Part shown: one piece after another, positions 17,694 through 27,821 of the stretch
Layout of the letters: each line of letters begins with the position of its first letter
Position numbering within the stretch: the stretch's first letter is position 1
From: an uncultured Eubacteriales bacterium
Lineage (GTDB): Bacteria; Bacillota; Clostridia; Lachnospirales; Lachnospiraceae
Length of the DNA stretch: 64,000 nt
Assembly (NCBI GenBank): GCA_900315425.1
Contig: OMZA01000004.1
Location: forward strand, 81,755 to 145,754
Direction of reading: 5' to 3'
The notes under the pieces: generated by a model
The model's input: the letters and a program-made list of their open reading frames with translations, nothing else
Databases searched by the model: none
Told to the model about the DNA's origin: nothing
Translations under genes and position numbers: made by a program

Positions 17694-18896
17694 ATGAATG
17701 GATTTGGAACAATAGAAGAAGCTTTACAGGATTTAAAGGATGGTAAAAACATTTTGGTAATAGACGATCCTGACAGAGAAAATGAAGGAGACATTATTTG
17801 CTCTGCAAGACATGCAACTCAGGAAAATATTAACTTTATGGCTAGTTATGCCAAAGGTCTTATATGCATGCCTATGAGTGAAGAATGGTGTAAAAAGTTA
17901 GATCTTAAGCAAATGGTAGATGTAAATACGGATAATCACTCTACTGCATTTACAGTATCTATTGACCATGTAGATACAACTACAGGTATATCGGCCCAGG
18001 AAAGATCATATACGGCTATGAAAACCGTTGAAGAGGGAGCAAAACCTGAGGATTTCAGAAGACCGGGACATATGTTTCCACTTCAGGCAAGAAAAGGTGG
18101 AGTATTAAAGAGGGCAGGTCATACAGAAGCAACTGTAGACCTTATGGTGCTGGCAGGATTAGAGCCGGTTGGACTTTGCTGTGAAATAATGAGAGAAGAT
18201 GGAACAATGATGAGAACTTCAGAATTGTTACCATTTGCAAAAGAACATGGGTTAACAGTAATTACCATAGCAGATTTGATAAAATATAGACTTAGAAATG
18301 AACTTCTTGTAACAAAGGAAGCTGAAGCTAAAATGCCAACAAAATACGGTGATTTTAAGATTCATGGATATATCAACAAATTAAATGGGGAACATCATGT
18401 TGCACTTACTATGGGAGATGTGGCTGATGGAAATCCGGTACTTTGCAGAGTTCATTCAGAGTGCCTTACAGGAGACGTATTTGGCTCATTAAGATGTGAC
18501 TGTGGTGAACAGTTAGCTGCTGCAATGAAGGCCATTGCTAAAGAGGGCAGAGGTATTCTTCTCTACATGAGACAGGAGGGAAGAGGAATCGGCCTTATTA
18601 ATAAAATCAAAGCATACAAGCTACAGGAAGAGGGTTATGATACCGTAGAAGCCAATATCAAGTTGGGATTTCCGGCAGATATGAGAGATTATGGAATAGG
18701 AGCCCAGATTCTATATGATTTAGGAGCAAAGAAACTAAGACTTCTTACAAATAATCCTAAGAAAATCAGTGGACTTTCAGGATACGGAATAAGTATTGAA
18801 GAAAGAGTGCCAATTCAAATAGCACCTAGCAAATTTGATTTAAAATATCTTAAAACAAAACAGGAAAAAATGGATCATATGACCAATTATCAATAA
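17694..18896 (+). CDS. ribBA: Bifunctional DHBP synthase / GTP cyclohydrolase II
   Basis: This 400-residue fusion supplies both precursors of riboflavin: the four-carbon unit from ribulose 5-phosphate and the pyrimidine from GTP. The N-terminal RibB half has [11 protein letters not shown] and the RPGHMFPL segment. The C-terminal RibA half, from about residue 210, has the zinc cysteines in [19 protein letters not shown] and the RQEGRGIGL motif. Both active sites look complete. The gene follows ribE by 18 bases with a CGAGGTGA ribosome site. Confidence 0.97.
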   Translation: MNGFGTIEEALQDLKDGKNILVIDDPDRENEGDIICSARHATQENINFMASYAKGLICMPMSEEWCKKLDLKQMVDVNTDNHSTAFTVSIDHVDTTTGISAQERSYTAMKTVEEGAKPEDFRRPGHMFPLQARKGGVLKRAGHTEATVDLMVLAGLEPVGLCCEIMREDGTMMRTSELLPFAKEHGLTVITIADLIKYRLRNELLVTKEAEAKMPTKYGDFKIHGYINKLNGEHHVALTMGDVADGNPVLCRVHSECLTGDVFGSLRCDCGEQLAAAMKAIAKEGRGILLYMRQEGRGIGLINKIKAYKLQEEGYDTVEANIKLGFPADMRDYGIGAQILYDLGAKKLRLLTNNPKKISGLSGYGISIEERVPIQIAPSKFDLKYLKTKQEKMDHMTNYQ

Positions 18897-18921
18897 AATA
18901 CAAGGAAGGAAAGAAATAAAA

Positions 18922-19383
18922 ATGAAAGTATTAGAAGGAAAATTAAACGCAGAAGGCGCAAAAATCGGAATGGTAGCCGCAAGATTTAACGATTTTATTG
19001 TATCAAGACTTGTAGATGGAGCAGAAGATGCACTAGTAAGACATGGAGTAAACCCAGATGACATTACTCTTGCAAAGGTTCCAGGAGCATTTGAAATCCC
19101 ATTAGTTGCAAAGAAAATGGCTGAATCAGGAAAATATGATGCTGTTATTTGTCTTGGTGCTGTAATTAAAGGCTCAACAAGTCATTATGATCTTGTATGT
19201 AATGAAACAAGCAAAGGAATTGCTCAGGTAAGCCTTGAAACAGGTGTTCCAACATTATTTGGAGTTATTACAACAGATAATATTGAACAGGCAATTGAGA
19301 GAGCTGGAACAAAGGCCGGAAATAAAGGATATGATGTGGCATGTTCAGCAATTGAAATGATTAATTTAGGAAATCAGTTATAA
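18922..19383 (+). CDS. ribH: 6,7-dimethyl-8-ribityllumazine synthase
   Basis: Lumazine synthase condenses the products of the two RibBA/RibD branches. The protein has 153 residues, the family length, with VARFNDFI at the start, [23 protein letters not shown] and [12 protein letters not shown], which are the phosphate-binding and ribityl-binding segments. It usually forms pentamers or 60-mer capsids. It is the last gene of the riboswitch-controlled operon, with a weak possible terminator after it. Confidence 0.97.
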   Translation: MKVLEGKLNAEGAKIGMVAARFNDFIVSRLVDGAEDALVRHGVNPDDITLAKVPGAFEIPLVAKKMAESGKYDAVICLGAVIKGSTSHYDLVCNETSKGIAQVSLETGVPTLFGVITTDNIEQAIERAGTKAGNKGYDVACSAIEMINLGNQL

Positions 19384-19393
19384 AATATATAAT

Positions 19394-19440
19394 GCCCTGG
19401 TTATTTGAAGTAAAATTTAAATGGCTAGGGCTTACTTTAT
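19394..19440 (+). terminator. Possible weak terminator after ribH
   Basis: GCCCTGG (19394-19400) can pair with CTAGGGC (19425-19431) around a 24-base AT-rich loop, followed by TTACTTTATT. The loop is long and the tail interrupted, so termination would be modest. Confidence 0.35.
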
Positions 19441-19468
19441 TGAAAAATATAAAAAAATATTATAAAAT
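19440..19468 (+). promoter_or_regulatory. Candidate promoter for leuB
   Basis: TTGAAA (19440-19445) and TAAAAT (19463-19468) are 17 bases apart, with a predicted start near 19475, about 30 bases before leuB. The region is very AT-rich, so chance matches are possible. Confidence 0.5.
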
Positions 19469-19505
19469 AGCTTGTAATGTTTTATTAAAAGAAAAGAGGG
19501 ATATC

Positions 19506-20588
19506 ATGGAATTAAATGTAGCAGTGATGTCTGGAGATGGAATTGGTCCAGAAATCGTAGGCGAAGCCAGAAAAGTACTAGAGAAAATTGGACAGAAGTA
19601 TGGACACACATTTAACTTTAGTGATGTGTTAATTGGCGGTATTTCCATTGATACTTATGGAGTTCCCCTTACAGATGAAGCTATTGAGGTTTGTAAAAAA
19701 AGTGACGCTGTTTTACTGGGAGCCGTTGGCGGTATCGTTGGAAAAGACAAGTGGTATGAACTTGAACCATCGCTTAGACCGGAAGCAGGTCTTTTAAAGA
19801 TACGAAAGTCCTTAGGACTATATGCCAACTTAAGACCAGCATATTTATATAAAGAATTATATAAAGCATGTCCATTAAAAGAAGAGATAGCTGAAGCAGG
19901 ATTTGACATGATTATAGTCAGAGAGCTTACAGGTGGTCTTTATTTTGGAGATAAGAAGACAGAAGAAATAGATGGTAAACTTGTAGCAACAGATACATTG
20001 GTATATAGCGAGGATGAGATTAGAAGAATCGTTATTACAGGATTTGAAACAGCTATGAAGAGAAACAAGAATCTTATTAGTGTTGATAAGGCAAATGTTT
20101 TGGATTCATCAAGATTATGGCAGAAAGTAGTAGCTGATGTTGCTAAGGATTATCCTGAAGTTAAAGTAAGTAATATGTTAGTTGATAACTGTGCAATGCA
20201 GCTTGTAAAAGATCCGGCACAGTTTGATGTTATAGTTACAGAGAATACATTTGGTGATATATTATCAGATGAGGCAAGTATGATTACAGGTTCCATTGGA
20301 ATGCTTCCATCAGCTAGCCTTGGATATAATAAAATGGGCTTATATGAGCCAAGTCATGGTGCAGCTCCGGATATTGCCGGCAAAGATATTGCTAATCCAC
20401 TTGCAACAATTCTTTCGGCAGCCATGATGTTAAGATATTCATTTGATTTGGATAAAGAAGCAGATGATATTGAGAGAGCAGTAAAACAGGTGCTAAGTGA
20501 TGGCATCAGAACAATTGATATTATGTCAGAGGGTATGACTCAGGTGGGATGTAAAGCCATGGGTGATGCAGTCTGTGAAAGAATCTAA
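19506..20588 (+). CDS. leuB: 3-isopropylmalate dehydrogenase
   Basis: LeuB oxidises and decarboxylates 3-isopropylmalate in leucine synthesis. The 360-residue protein has the family N-terminus [14 protein letters not shown], the substrate-binding [31 protein letters not shown], and the NAD-binding [13 protein letters not shown] and [13 protein letters not shown] segments. The frame is open upstream to 19392, but the ATG at 19506 has the AGAGGG ribosome site and the family start. leuA, leuC and leuD are not in the window. It leads a run with ilvD and ilvB, so branched-chain synthesis genes are grouped. Confidence 0.94.
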   Translation: MELNVAVMSGDGIGPEIVGEARKVLEKIGQKYGHTFNFSDVLIGGISIDTYGVPLTDEAIEVCKKSDAVLLGAVGGIVGKDKWYELEPSLRPEAGLLKIRKSLGLYANLRPAYLYKELYKACPLKEEIAEAGFDMIIVRELTGGLYFGDKKTEEIDGKLVATDTLVYSEDEIRRIVITGFETAMKRNKNLISVDKANVLDSSRLWQKVVADVAKDYPEVKVSNMLVDNCAMQLVKDPAQFDVIVTENTFGDILSDEASMITGSIGMLPSASLGYNKMGLYEPSHGAAPDIAGKDIANPLATILSAAMMLRYSFDLDKEADDIERAVKQVLSDGIRTIDIMSEGMTQVGCKAMGDAVCERI

Positions 20589-20621
20589 TAATATCAAAAT
20601 AAGAAAGTGTAGGTCGTGTTT

Positions 20622-22295
20622 ATGAAGAGTGATAGTGTAAAAAAAGGTATTGCAACAGCGCCACAGCGTTCGTTGTTTAATGCGTTAGGATTAACAAAAG
20701 AAGAATTAGAAAAACCATTGGTAGGTATCGTAAGTTCATATAATGAAATCGTACCGGGACATATGAATATAGACAAGATAGTAGAAGCAGTTAAGCTTGG
20801 TGTAGCAATGGCAGGAGGAACACCTATAGTATTCCCGGCAATTGCAGTATGTGATGGTATTGCCATGGGACATGTGGGAATGAAATATTCTCTTGTAACA
20901 AGAGATTTGATTGCAGATTCTACAGAATGTATGGCATTAGCACATGCTTTTGATGCCCTTGTTATGGTTCCAAACTGTGATAAGAATGTTCCAGGACTTC
21001 TTATGGCAGCAGCAAGACTTAATTTACCAACAGTATTTGTCAGCGGTGGTCCAATGCTTGCAGGACATGTAAAGGGTTCAAAGACATCCCTTTCAAGTAT
21101 GTTTGAGGCAGTTGGTTCATATGCAGCAGGTAAGATGACAGAAGAAGATGTAGATGACTTTGTTGCACATGCATGTCCAACCTGTGGTTCATGTTCAGGT
21201 ATGTACACAGCTAATTCCATGAACTGTTTAACAGAGGCAATTGGTATGGGTCTTAAAGGAAATGGTACCATTCCAGCTGTTTATTCAGAAAGAATCAAAC
21301 TTGCAAAACATGCAGGTATGAAGGTTATGGAACTTTTAGAGAAGAACATAAGACCAAGAGATATCCTTACATATGAGGCCTTTGAAAATGCTTTGGCAGT
21401 AGATATGGCTCTTGGATGTTCAACAAATACAATGCTTCATATTCCGGCTATTGCACATGAAGCTGGAGTTGAGATAAATCTTGATATGGCAAATGAGATA
21501 AGTGATAGAACACCTAACCTTTGTCATCTTGCACCAGCAGGACATGCTTACATTGAAGAACTCAATGAAGCAGGTGGTATCTATGCAGTTATGAAAGAGT
21601 TAAGTAAAAAGAATCTTCTTCACCTTGACCTTATAACAGCAACAGGTAAGACAGTTGGTGAAAATATTGAGAATTCAATTAACAAGAACCCAGAGATTAT
21701 CAGACCTATTGATAATCCATATACAGAAAAGGGTGGAATCGCAGTATTACGTGGAAATATAGCTCCAGATAGTTGTGTAGTTAAGCGTTCAGCTGTAGTT
21801 CCAGAGATGTTAAAGCACGAAGGACCAGCAAGAGTATTTGATTGTGAAGAAGATGCAATTGCAGCCATCAGAGGCGGAAAGATTGTAGCCGGTGATGTAG
21901 TAGTTATCAGATACGAGGGACCAAAGGGTGGCCCTGGTATGAGAGAAATGCTTAATCCAACATCTGCTATTGCAGGTATGGGACTTGGTTCAAGCGTAGC
22001 TCTTATTACAGATGGTAGATTCTCAGGAGCATCAAGAGGAGCATCAATTGGACATGTTTCTCCGGAAGCAGCAGTTGGTGGACCAATTGGACTTATAGAA
22101 GAAGGAGATATCATTAAGATTGATATCAATGCTAATACAATAAATGTAGACCTTACAGACGAAGAATTGGCAGCTAGAAAAGCAAAATGGCAGCCAAAGG
22201 AACCTAAGGTTAAAACAGGATATCTTGCTAGATACGCATCTCTTGTAACTTCAGCAAACACAGGTGCAATTCTAAAAAAAGCAGGGGAACAGTAA
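20622..22295 (+). CDS. ilvD: Dihydroxy-acid dehydratase
   Basis: IlvD dehydrates dihydroxy acids to the keto acids of valine and isoleucine. The 557-residue protein shows the iron-sulfur cysteines in NCDKNVPG and [19 protein letters not shown], plus PDSCVVK and the C-terminal [11 protein letters not shown] motif. The ATG at 20622 gives the usual [10 protein letters not shown] start; an in-frame GTG six bases upstream is unlikely. The oxygen-sensitive cluster suits an anaerobe. It lies 33 bases after leuB and 54 before ilvB. Confidence 0.96.
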   Translation: MKSDSVKKGIATAPQRSLFNALGLTKEELEKPLVGIVSSYNEIVPGHMNIDKIVEAVKLGVAMAGGTPIVFPAIAVCDGIAMGHVGMKYSLVTRDLIADSTECMALAHAFDALVMVPNCDKNVPGLLMAAARLNLPTVFVSGGPMLAGHVKGSKTSLSSMFEAVGSYAAGKMTEEDVDDFVAHACPTCGSCSGMYTANSMNCLTEAIGMGLKGNGTIPAVYSERIKLAKHAGMKVMELLEKNIRPRDILTYEAFENALAVDMALGCSTNTMLHIPAIAHEAGVEINLDMANEISDRTPNLCHLAPAGHAYIEELNEAGGIYAVMKELSKKNLLHLDLITATGKTVGENIENSINKNPEIIRPIDNPYTEKGGIAVLRGNIAPDSCVVKRSAVVPEMLKHEGPARVFDCEEDAIAAIRGGKIVAGDVVVIRYEGPKGGPGMREMLNPTSAIAGMGLGSSVALITDGRFSGASRGASIGHVSPEAAVGGPIGLIEEGDIIKIDINANTINVDLTDEELAARKAKWQPKEPKVKTGYLARYASLVTSANTGAILKKAGEQ

Positions 22296-22349
22296 TTAAA
22301 GTTAATAATTAAATTAATATAAAAGAAGCAATAGAAAAGAGGGAACAAT

Positions 22350-24041
22350 ATGTTATTAACAGGCTCAGAGATAGTAATCGAATGTTTAAAAGAACAGGGT
22401 GTTGATACTGTATTTGGTTATCCAGGTGGAACTATTCTTAATGTATATGATGAATTATACAAACATTCAGATGAAATCAAACATTATCTTACATCTCATG
22501 AACAGGGTGCAGCTCATGCTGCAGATGGATATGCTCGTTCAACTGGAAAAGTTGGTGTGTGTATGGCAACATCAGGTCCAGGTGCTACAAACCTTGTAAC
22601 AGGTATTGCAACAGCTTATATGGATTCTATTCCAGTGGTAGCAATCACAGCAAATGTAGCTAAGGCAGCTCTTGGTAAAGATTCATTCCAGGAGGTTGAT
22701 ATAGTTGGTGTTACAATGCCAATTACAAAACACAATTTCATGGTAAGAGACGTGGAAAGCCTTGCGGATACACTTAGAAAAGCATTTTATGTAGCACAGT
22801 CAGGAAGACCAGGTCCTGTATTAGTTGATATTACAAAGGATGCTACAGCAAACAAAACAGATTACACATATCAGGCTCCTAAAAAAATAGAGAGATCTAC
22901 AGATAAGATTGAAGGAAAAGATATTGAGGCAGCTGTAAAACTTATTAATAAGTCAAAGAAACCATTTATCTATGTTGGTGGTGGATGTGTACTTTCAGGT
23001 GCATCGGATGAGCTTAAAGAATTCGTGGAAAAGGTAAATGCTCCAGTGTGCGATTCTCTTATGGGTAAGGGTGCATTTGATGGAACAAATCCATTATATA
23101 CAGGAATGATTGGAATGCACGGAACAAAAGCATCTAACTTTGCAGCAAATGAATGTGACCTTCTTATTGCAATAGGTGCAAGATTCTCAGACAGAGTTAT
23201 TGGAAATGCAAAGAAGTTTGCCAGTCATGCAAAGGTTCTTCATATAGATGTAGATCCAGCAGAGATTAACAAGAATATTAAAACAAATGCCAGTGTAATT
23301 GGAGATGTTAAAGAAGTTCTTAAGTTATTAAACTCTAAGATTACAAGAGTTGAAAGAAAAGAGTGGATTGAGCATGTAGAAGAGCTTTCTAATAAATATC
23401 CACTTACATATACAAAGAACCAGCTTAACGGACCATATGTTATGCAGAGATTATATGAGATAACAAATGGAGACGCTATTATCACAACAGAGGTTGGTCA
23501 GAATCAGATGTGGGCAGCTCAGTTCTACAAGTATTCAAGACCAAGACAGCTAATTACATCAGGTGGAGCTGGAACAATGGGATATGGACTTGGAGCAGCT
23601 ATTGGAACAAAAATATCTCATCCGGATAAGATTGTTGTAAATGTTGCCGGTGACGGATGCTTTAGAATGAATTTAAACGAAATTGCTACAGCATCAAGAT
23701 ATAATGTAAAAGTTATTGAGCTTGTTCTTAACAATTCAGTTCTAGGAATGGTTAGACAGTGGCAGAATCTTTTCTATGGTAAGAGATTCTCGAATACAAC
23801 TATTGATGATAAAGTTGATTTTGTTAAGGTTGCTGAAGGCCTTGGAGCTAAGGGAATCTTACTTGATAAATACGAAGATGTAGATAAAGTACTTAAAGAA
23901 GCTATTGAAGCAGATGGACCTGTAGTTATTGATTGTAGAATCGATGAAGATGATATGGTATTCCCAATGGTAGCTCCAGGAGCACCTATTGCAGAAGCAT
24001 TTTCTCAGGAGGATCTTGCAGCAAAGGGACTTGACGCTTAA
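22350..24041 (+). CDS. ilvB: Acetolactate synthase large subunit
   Basis: This thiamine-diphosphate enzyme makes acetolactate or acetohydroxybutyrate, the first common step to valine, leucine and isoleucine. At 563 residues it has the GYPGGTILNVYDEL start, the catalytic glutamate in SHEQGAAHAADGYAR, and the TPP-binding GDGCFRMNLNE segment with a following NN. These point to the biosynthetic AHAS catalytic subunit and not to the catabolic ALS. The small regulatory subunit IlvN is not encoded next to it, which is less usual; it may be elsewhere on the chromosome. AGAGGG precedes the ATG. Confidence 0.95.
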   Translation: MLLTGSEIVIECLKEQGVDTVFGYPGGTILNVYDELYKHSDEIKHYLTSHEQGAAHAADGYARSTGKVGVCMATSGPGATNLVTGIATAYMDSIPVVAITANVAKAALGKDSFQEVDIVGVTMPITKHNFMVRDVESLADTLRKAFYVAQSGRPGPVLVDITKDATANKTDYTYQAPKKIERSTDKIEGKDIEAAVKLINKSKKPFIYVGGGCVLSGASDELKEFVEKVNAPVCDSLMGKGAFDGTNPLYTGMIGMHGTKASNFAANECDLLIAIGARFSDRVIGNAKKFASHAKVLHIDVDPAEINKNIKTNASVIGDVKEVLKLLNSKITRVERKEWIEHVEELSNKYPLTYTKNQLNGPYVMQRLYEITNGDAIITTEVGQNQMWAAQFYKYSRPRQLITSGGAGTMGYGLGAAIGTKISHPDKIVVNVAGDGCFRMNLNEIATASRYNVKVIELVLNNSVLGMVRQWQNLFYGKRFSNTTIDDKVDFVKVAEGLGAKGILLDKYEDVDKVLKEAIEADGPVVIDCRIDEDDMVFPMVAPGAPIAEAFSQEDLAAKGLDA

Positions 24042-24102
24042 TTAAGCAGGTTGTAGAATCGTTAATAGCGATTTTGAAAAAATAAGAAAAGAGGACTAAA
24101 AA

Positions 24103-25191
24103 GTGAGCAGAGTTTATAATTTTTCAGCTGGACCAGCTGTATTACCAGAAGAGGTTTTAAAAGAAGCAGCAGAAGAGATGCTTGATTATAAGGAATGTGG
24201 AATGTCTGTTATGGAGATGAGCCACAGATCTGCAGATTTTCAGCAGATCATAGATGATGCTGAGGCAGACCTTAGAGATTTAATGGGAATTCCTGATAAT
24301 TACAAGGTATTATTCCTTCAGGGTGGAGCATCTACACAGTTTGCTATGATTCCAATGAATTTTTCAAAAACAAAGAATGGAGTAGCTGATTATATTATTA
24401 CAGGACAGTGGGCTAAAAAAGCATATCAGGAAGCTAAGAAGTTTATCAATGCTAAAGTAGTAGCTTCTTCAGAAGATAAGACATATTCTTATATTCCGGA
24501 TTGCTCTGATCTTGATATTGATGACGATGCTGATTACGTATATATCTGCGAGAACAATACAATATATGGAACAAAATATAAAACATTACCAAATACAAAG
24601 GGCAAAACTCTTATTTCAGATGTTTCATCATGCTTCCTTTCAGAGCCAATTGATGTAAGCAAGTATGGTGTAATATATGGTGGTGTTCAGAAGAACGTTG
24701 GACCAGCTGGTGTAGTTATTGCTATTATCAGAGAGGATCTTATTCCTACAGAGGAACTTGCTGATGTTCCTACAATGTTACAGTACAAGACACATGCTGA
24801 TAAAGGATCTATGTACAATACACCTCCATGCTACAACATTTATATGTGTGGTAAGGTATTTAAATGGATTAAAGCACAGGGTGGACTTCAGGCAATGAAA
24901 GAAAAGAATGAAGCTAAGGCAAAAGTTCTTTATGATTTCCTTGATTCAAGCAAATTATTCAAGGGAACAGTTGTTAAAGAAGACCGTTCACTTATGAATG
25001 TTCCATTTGTAACAGGTGATAAGGATCTTGATGCAAAATTTGTTGCTGAAGCAAAAGCAGCAGGATTAGTTAATCTTAAAGGACATAGAACAGTTGGTGG
25101 TATGAGAGCAAGTATTTATAATGCTATGCCAATTGAAGGTGTTCAGAAATTAGTTGAATTCATGAAGAAATTCGAAGAAGAGAATTCATAA
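24103..25191 (+). CDS. serC: Phosphoserine aminotransferase
   Basis: SerC converts 3-phosphohydroxypyruvate to phosphoserine using glutamate and PLP. The 362-residue protein begins SRVYNFSAGPAVLPEEV, has LQGGASTQFAMIP for phosphate binding and GGVQKNVGPAG with the PLP lysine. The start codon is GTG at 24103, preceded by AAAAGAGGAC. The gene is followed directly by serA, so two of the three steps of serine synthesis are together; serB is not seen. Confidence 0.96.
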   Translation: MSRVYNFSAGPAVLPEEVLKEAAEEMLDYKECGMSVMEMSHRSADFQQIIDDAEADLRDLMGIPDNYKVLFLQGGASTQFAMIPMNFSKTKNGVADYIITGQWAKKAYQEAKKFINAKVVASSEDKTYSYIPDCSDLDIDDDADYVYICENNTIYGTKYKTLPNTKGKTLISDVSSCFLSEPIDVSKYGVIYGGVQKNVGPAGVVIAIIREDLIPTEELADVPTMLQYKTHADKGSMYNTPPCYNIYMCGKVFKWIKAQGGLQAMKEKNEAKAKVLYDFLDSSKLFKGTVVKEDRSLMNVPFVTGDKDLDAKFVAEAKAAGLVNLKGHRTVGGMRASIYNAMPIEGVQKLVEFMKKFEEENS

Positions 25192-25221
25192 TATAGCAAC
25201 TTATAGGAAAGGAATATTAAA

Positions 25222-26385
25222 ATGAGTAAGATTAATTGTTTAAACCCTATCTCAAATAAAGGACTTGATCTTTTTACAAGTGATTATGAGATAGTTGATG
25301 ATTATAATAGCGCAGACGCTGTACTTGTAAGATCTGCATCAATGCATGAGCTTGATCTCCCAGAATCTTTAAAGGCAGTTGCCAGAGCAGGTGCAGGAGT
25401 TAACAACATTCCACTTGATAAATGTGCAGATAAAGGTATTGTAGTTTTCAATACACCAGGAGCTAATGCTAATGGTGTTAAGGAGCTTGTTTTAGCTGCA
25501 ATGTTACTTGCTTCAAGAGATATCGTTGGAAGTAATGCATGGGTTAAAGAGAACAAAGATGATGAAAATATTGCTAAAACTGCAGAGAAGGCAAAGAAGA
25601 ATTTTGCAGGTACAGAATTAGCAGGAAAGAAACTTGGTGTTATCGGACTTGGTGCTATTGGTATCAAAGTTGCTAATACAGCTACACACCTTGGAATGGA
25701 AGTATATGGATATGATCCATATATCTCAGTAAACAGTGCATGGAACCTTTCAAGAAATGTAAAACACATTTCTGATGTAAATGATATTTACAGAGAGTGT
25801 GACTTTATTACAATTCATGTTCCAGCATTAGATAGCACAAAGGGAATGATTAACGAAGATGCTATCGCTCTTATGAAAGATGGAGTTATCATTCTTAACT
25901 ATGCAAGAGATATTCTTGTAGATGAAGAGGCAGTTGCTAAGGCTATAAAAGATGGTAAGGTAAGACATTACATGACAGATTTTGCTAATCCATTATCTTC
26001 ATCAATGGAAGGTGCCTTTGTTACAACACATATCGGAGCTTCAACAGAAGAGTCTGAAGAAAACTGTGCAATAATGGCTGTAAATGAGATTAAAGATTTC
26101 CTTGAAAATGGAAATATTAAGAATTCAGTAAACTATCCAAACTGTGATATGGGTGTTTGCAATACAACAGCAAGAGTAACAATTATGCATAAGAATATTC
26201 CAAACATGGTTAGCTCAGTAACATCTGTATTTGCTAAGGAAAATATCAATATAGCAGAAGTTGCAGATAAGTCAAAGGGAGAGTATGCATACATGGTACT
26301 TGATCTTGACGGAACTGTTTCAGATGCAGTTGTTAAAGAAATTGAAGCAGTTGAAGGAATTATCAAAGTAAGAGTTATAAAATAA
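25222..26385 (+). CDS. serA: D-3-phosphoglycerate dehydrogenase
   Basis: SerA oxidises 3-phosphoglycerate, the first step of serine synthesis. The 387-residue protein has the D-2-hydroxyacid dehydrogenase fold with ARAGAGVNNI, the NAD-binding GVIGLGAIGIKVA and the catalytic His in HIGASTEES. A C-terminal ACT domain (about residues 320-387) suggests serine feedback. The motif usually written NxARG reads NYARD here, a change seen in the short clostridial-type enzymes as far as I recall. A strong terminator follows. Confidence 0.94.
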   Translation: MSKINCLNPISNKGLDLFTSDYEIVDDYNSADAVLVRSASMHELDLPESLKAVARAGAGVNNIPLDKCADKGIVVFNTPGANANGVKELVLAAMLLASRDIVGSNAWVKENKDDENIAKTAEKAKKNFAGTELAGKKLGVIGLGAIGIKVANTATHLGMEVYGYDPYISVNSAWNLSRNVKHISDVNDIYRECDFITIHVPALDSTKGMINEDAIALMKDGVIILNYARDILVDEEAVAKAIKDGKVRHYMTDFANPLSSSMEGAFVTTHIGASTEESEENCAIMAVNEIKDFLENGNIKNSVNYPNCDMGVCNTTARVTIMHKNIPNMVSSVTSVFAKENINIAEVADKSKGEYAYMVLDLDGTVSDAVVKEIEAVEGIIKVRVIK

Positions 26386-26410
26386 TTTGAAAATTATTAA
26401 ATGACATAAT

Positions 26411-26463
26411 AAGGCTGAATCCTAATGATAATATATAAATCGTTAAGGTTCAGCCTTTTGTTT
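26411..26463 (+). terminator. Intrinsic terminator after serA
   Basis: AAGGCTGAATCCTAA pairs with TTAAGGTTCAGCCTT (one mismatch and one G-T pair) around an AT-rich loop, followed by TTTG and TTT. It lies only 12 bases before the DUF1015 gene, so read-through would be needed for joint transcription. Confidence 0.8.
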
Positions 26464-26474
26464 AGGAGGACAAA

Positions 26475-27716
26475 ATGGCAACTATAAAGGCGTTCAATGG
26501 ACTTAGACCTGTAAAAGAACTTGCAAGTCAGGTAGCAGCTCTTCCCTATGATGTTTATGACAGAGCTGAGGCTGTAGAAGCAGTCAAAGGTAAGGAGTAT
26601 ACATTTTTAAGAATAGATAGAGCAGAGACACAGTTTGATGATTCTATGAATATTTATGATGAACAGGTTTATGCCAAGGCAAAGGAATTATTAGAAGCAG
26701 ACAAGGCTAAGGGAGTATATAAGACAGATCCTAAGAAATGTTATTATATCTATGAATTGACAATGGATGGTAGAACCCAGACTGGTATTGTAGCATGTGC
26801 TTCAATTGACGATTATGTAAATGGTGTTATAAAGAAACACGAGAATACCAGAGAAGATAAGGAACAGGATAGAATTCATCACGTTGATACAGTAAATGCT
26901 CAGACAGGGCCTATTTTCCTGGCATATAGAGAAAACAAAATCATTTCTAAAGTAATAGAAAAGGCAAAGAACGAAGAGCCTATATTTGACTTTACTGCAG
27001 AAGATGGTATAAAACACAGAGGTTTTGTTATTGATAAAGATGAAGATATAAAAGTAATAGAAGATGAATTTGATAAAATTAATGATATTTATATTGCAGA
27101 CGGACATCATAGAGCAGCTTCAGCAGTTAAGGTAGGCTTGAAAAGAAGAGATGAGAATAAAGATTATAATGGCAGCGAGGAGTTTAATTATTTCTTATCA
27201 GTACTTTTTCAGGAACAGGAACTTATGATTATGCCTTATAACAGAGTTGTTCATGATCTTAATGGAATGACTGATGATGAATTTCTTCAAAAACTCTCTA
27301 AGGATTTTAGTGTTGAAGAAAAAGGCGAAAAAGCCTATGCACCATGTGAAAAGGCAGAATTTGGAATGTATTTAAATGGAAAATGGTACAGTGTAAAAGC
27401 TAGTGATAATCTTTTAAGTGAAGATGTTGTAAAGGGCTTGGATGTATCTATACTTCAGGATAATGTATTAGGTCCAATGTTAGGAATTGAAGATCCGCGA
27501 ACAGACAAGAGAATAGAATTCGTCGGAGGTATCAAAGGACTTGAGGAATTAAAGGTAAGAGCAGATAAAACTAAAGGCGTTGCATTCTCTATGTATGCAA
27601 CTACTATTCAGGAATTATTTGGAGTAGCAGATGCCAAAAGACTTATGCCTCCTAAATCAACATGGTTTGAACCTAAGCTTAGAAGTGGTTTGTTTATACA
27701 TGAATTGGATAAATAA
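26475..27716 (+). CDS. DUF1015 family protein with a ParB-like DGHHR motif
   Basis: This 413-residue soluble protein matches the DUF1015 family across its length. The most striking motif is ADGHHRA at residues 208-214, which resembles the DGxHR signature of the ParB/Srx fold, a fold that in some proteins (SbnI, archaeal SerK) binds ATP or ADP and phosphorylates serine. It has an upstream HENT segment and a C-terminal FIHEL ending. The gene sits right after serC and serA, separated by a terminator, and starts with an excellent AGGAGGAC ribosome site. I infer a link to serine or phosphoserine metabolism from context and motif. The exact reaction is not shown by the sequence. Confidence 0.8.
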   Translation: MATIKAFNGLRPVKELASQVAALPYDVYDRAEAVEAVKGKEYTFLRIDRAETQFDDSMNIYDEQVYAKAKELLEADKAKGVYKTDPKKCYYIYELTMDGRTQTGIVACASIDDYVNGVIKKHENTREDKEQDRIHHVDTVNAQTGPIFLAYRENKIISKVIEKAKNEEPIFDFTAEDGIKHRGFVIDKDEDIKVIEDEFDKINDIYIADGHHRAASAVKVGLKRRDENKDYNGSEEFNYFLSVLFQEQELMIMPYNRVVHDLNGMTDDEFLQKLSKDFSVEEKGEKAYAPCEKAEFGMYLNGKWYSVKASDNLLSEDVVKGLDVSILQDNVLGPMLGIEDPRTDKRIEFVGGIKGLEELKVRADKTKGVAFSMYATTIQELFGVADAKRLMPPKSTWFEPKLRSGLFIHELDK

Positions 27717-27737
27717 AAAATTTCCCTTTTAAATATC

Positions 27738-27766
27738 TTGAATATATAAGTAAAATATAATAAAAT
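27738..27766 (+). promoter_or_regulatory. Candidate promoter for the transglutaminase-like gene
   Basis: TTGAAT (27738-27743) and TAAAAT (27761-27766) are separated by 17 bases in an AT-rich gap. The predicted leader is about 50 bases long. Confidence 0.5.
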
Positions 27767-27821
27767 ACACATTGTTGTAAATTACTATTAACTTTATTAG
27801 ATTTGTAAAAAAGGAAAAGAT

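Noticed and set aside
19392-19505. A leucine-containing reading frame in front of leuB, resembling an attenuation leader peptide.
   Set aside because: It has no stop and runs straight into leuB, and the most likely leuB promoter (19440-19468) lies inside it, so most of it would not be transcribed with leuB.
20594-22348. Two long open frames on the minus strand opposite ilvD (225 and 242 residues).
   Set aside because: They lie antisense to a well-conserved gene, show no family motif and have compositions expected from the reverse of a codon-biased gene.
24042-24102. A small hairpin (AATCG with CGATT) between ilvB and serC considered as a terminator.
   Set aside because: The stem has only five pairs and the following T-run is short, so termination is unlikely.
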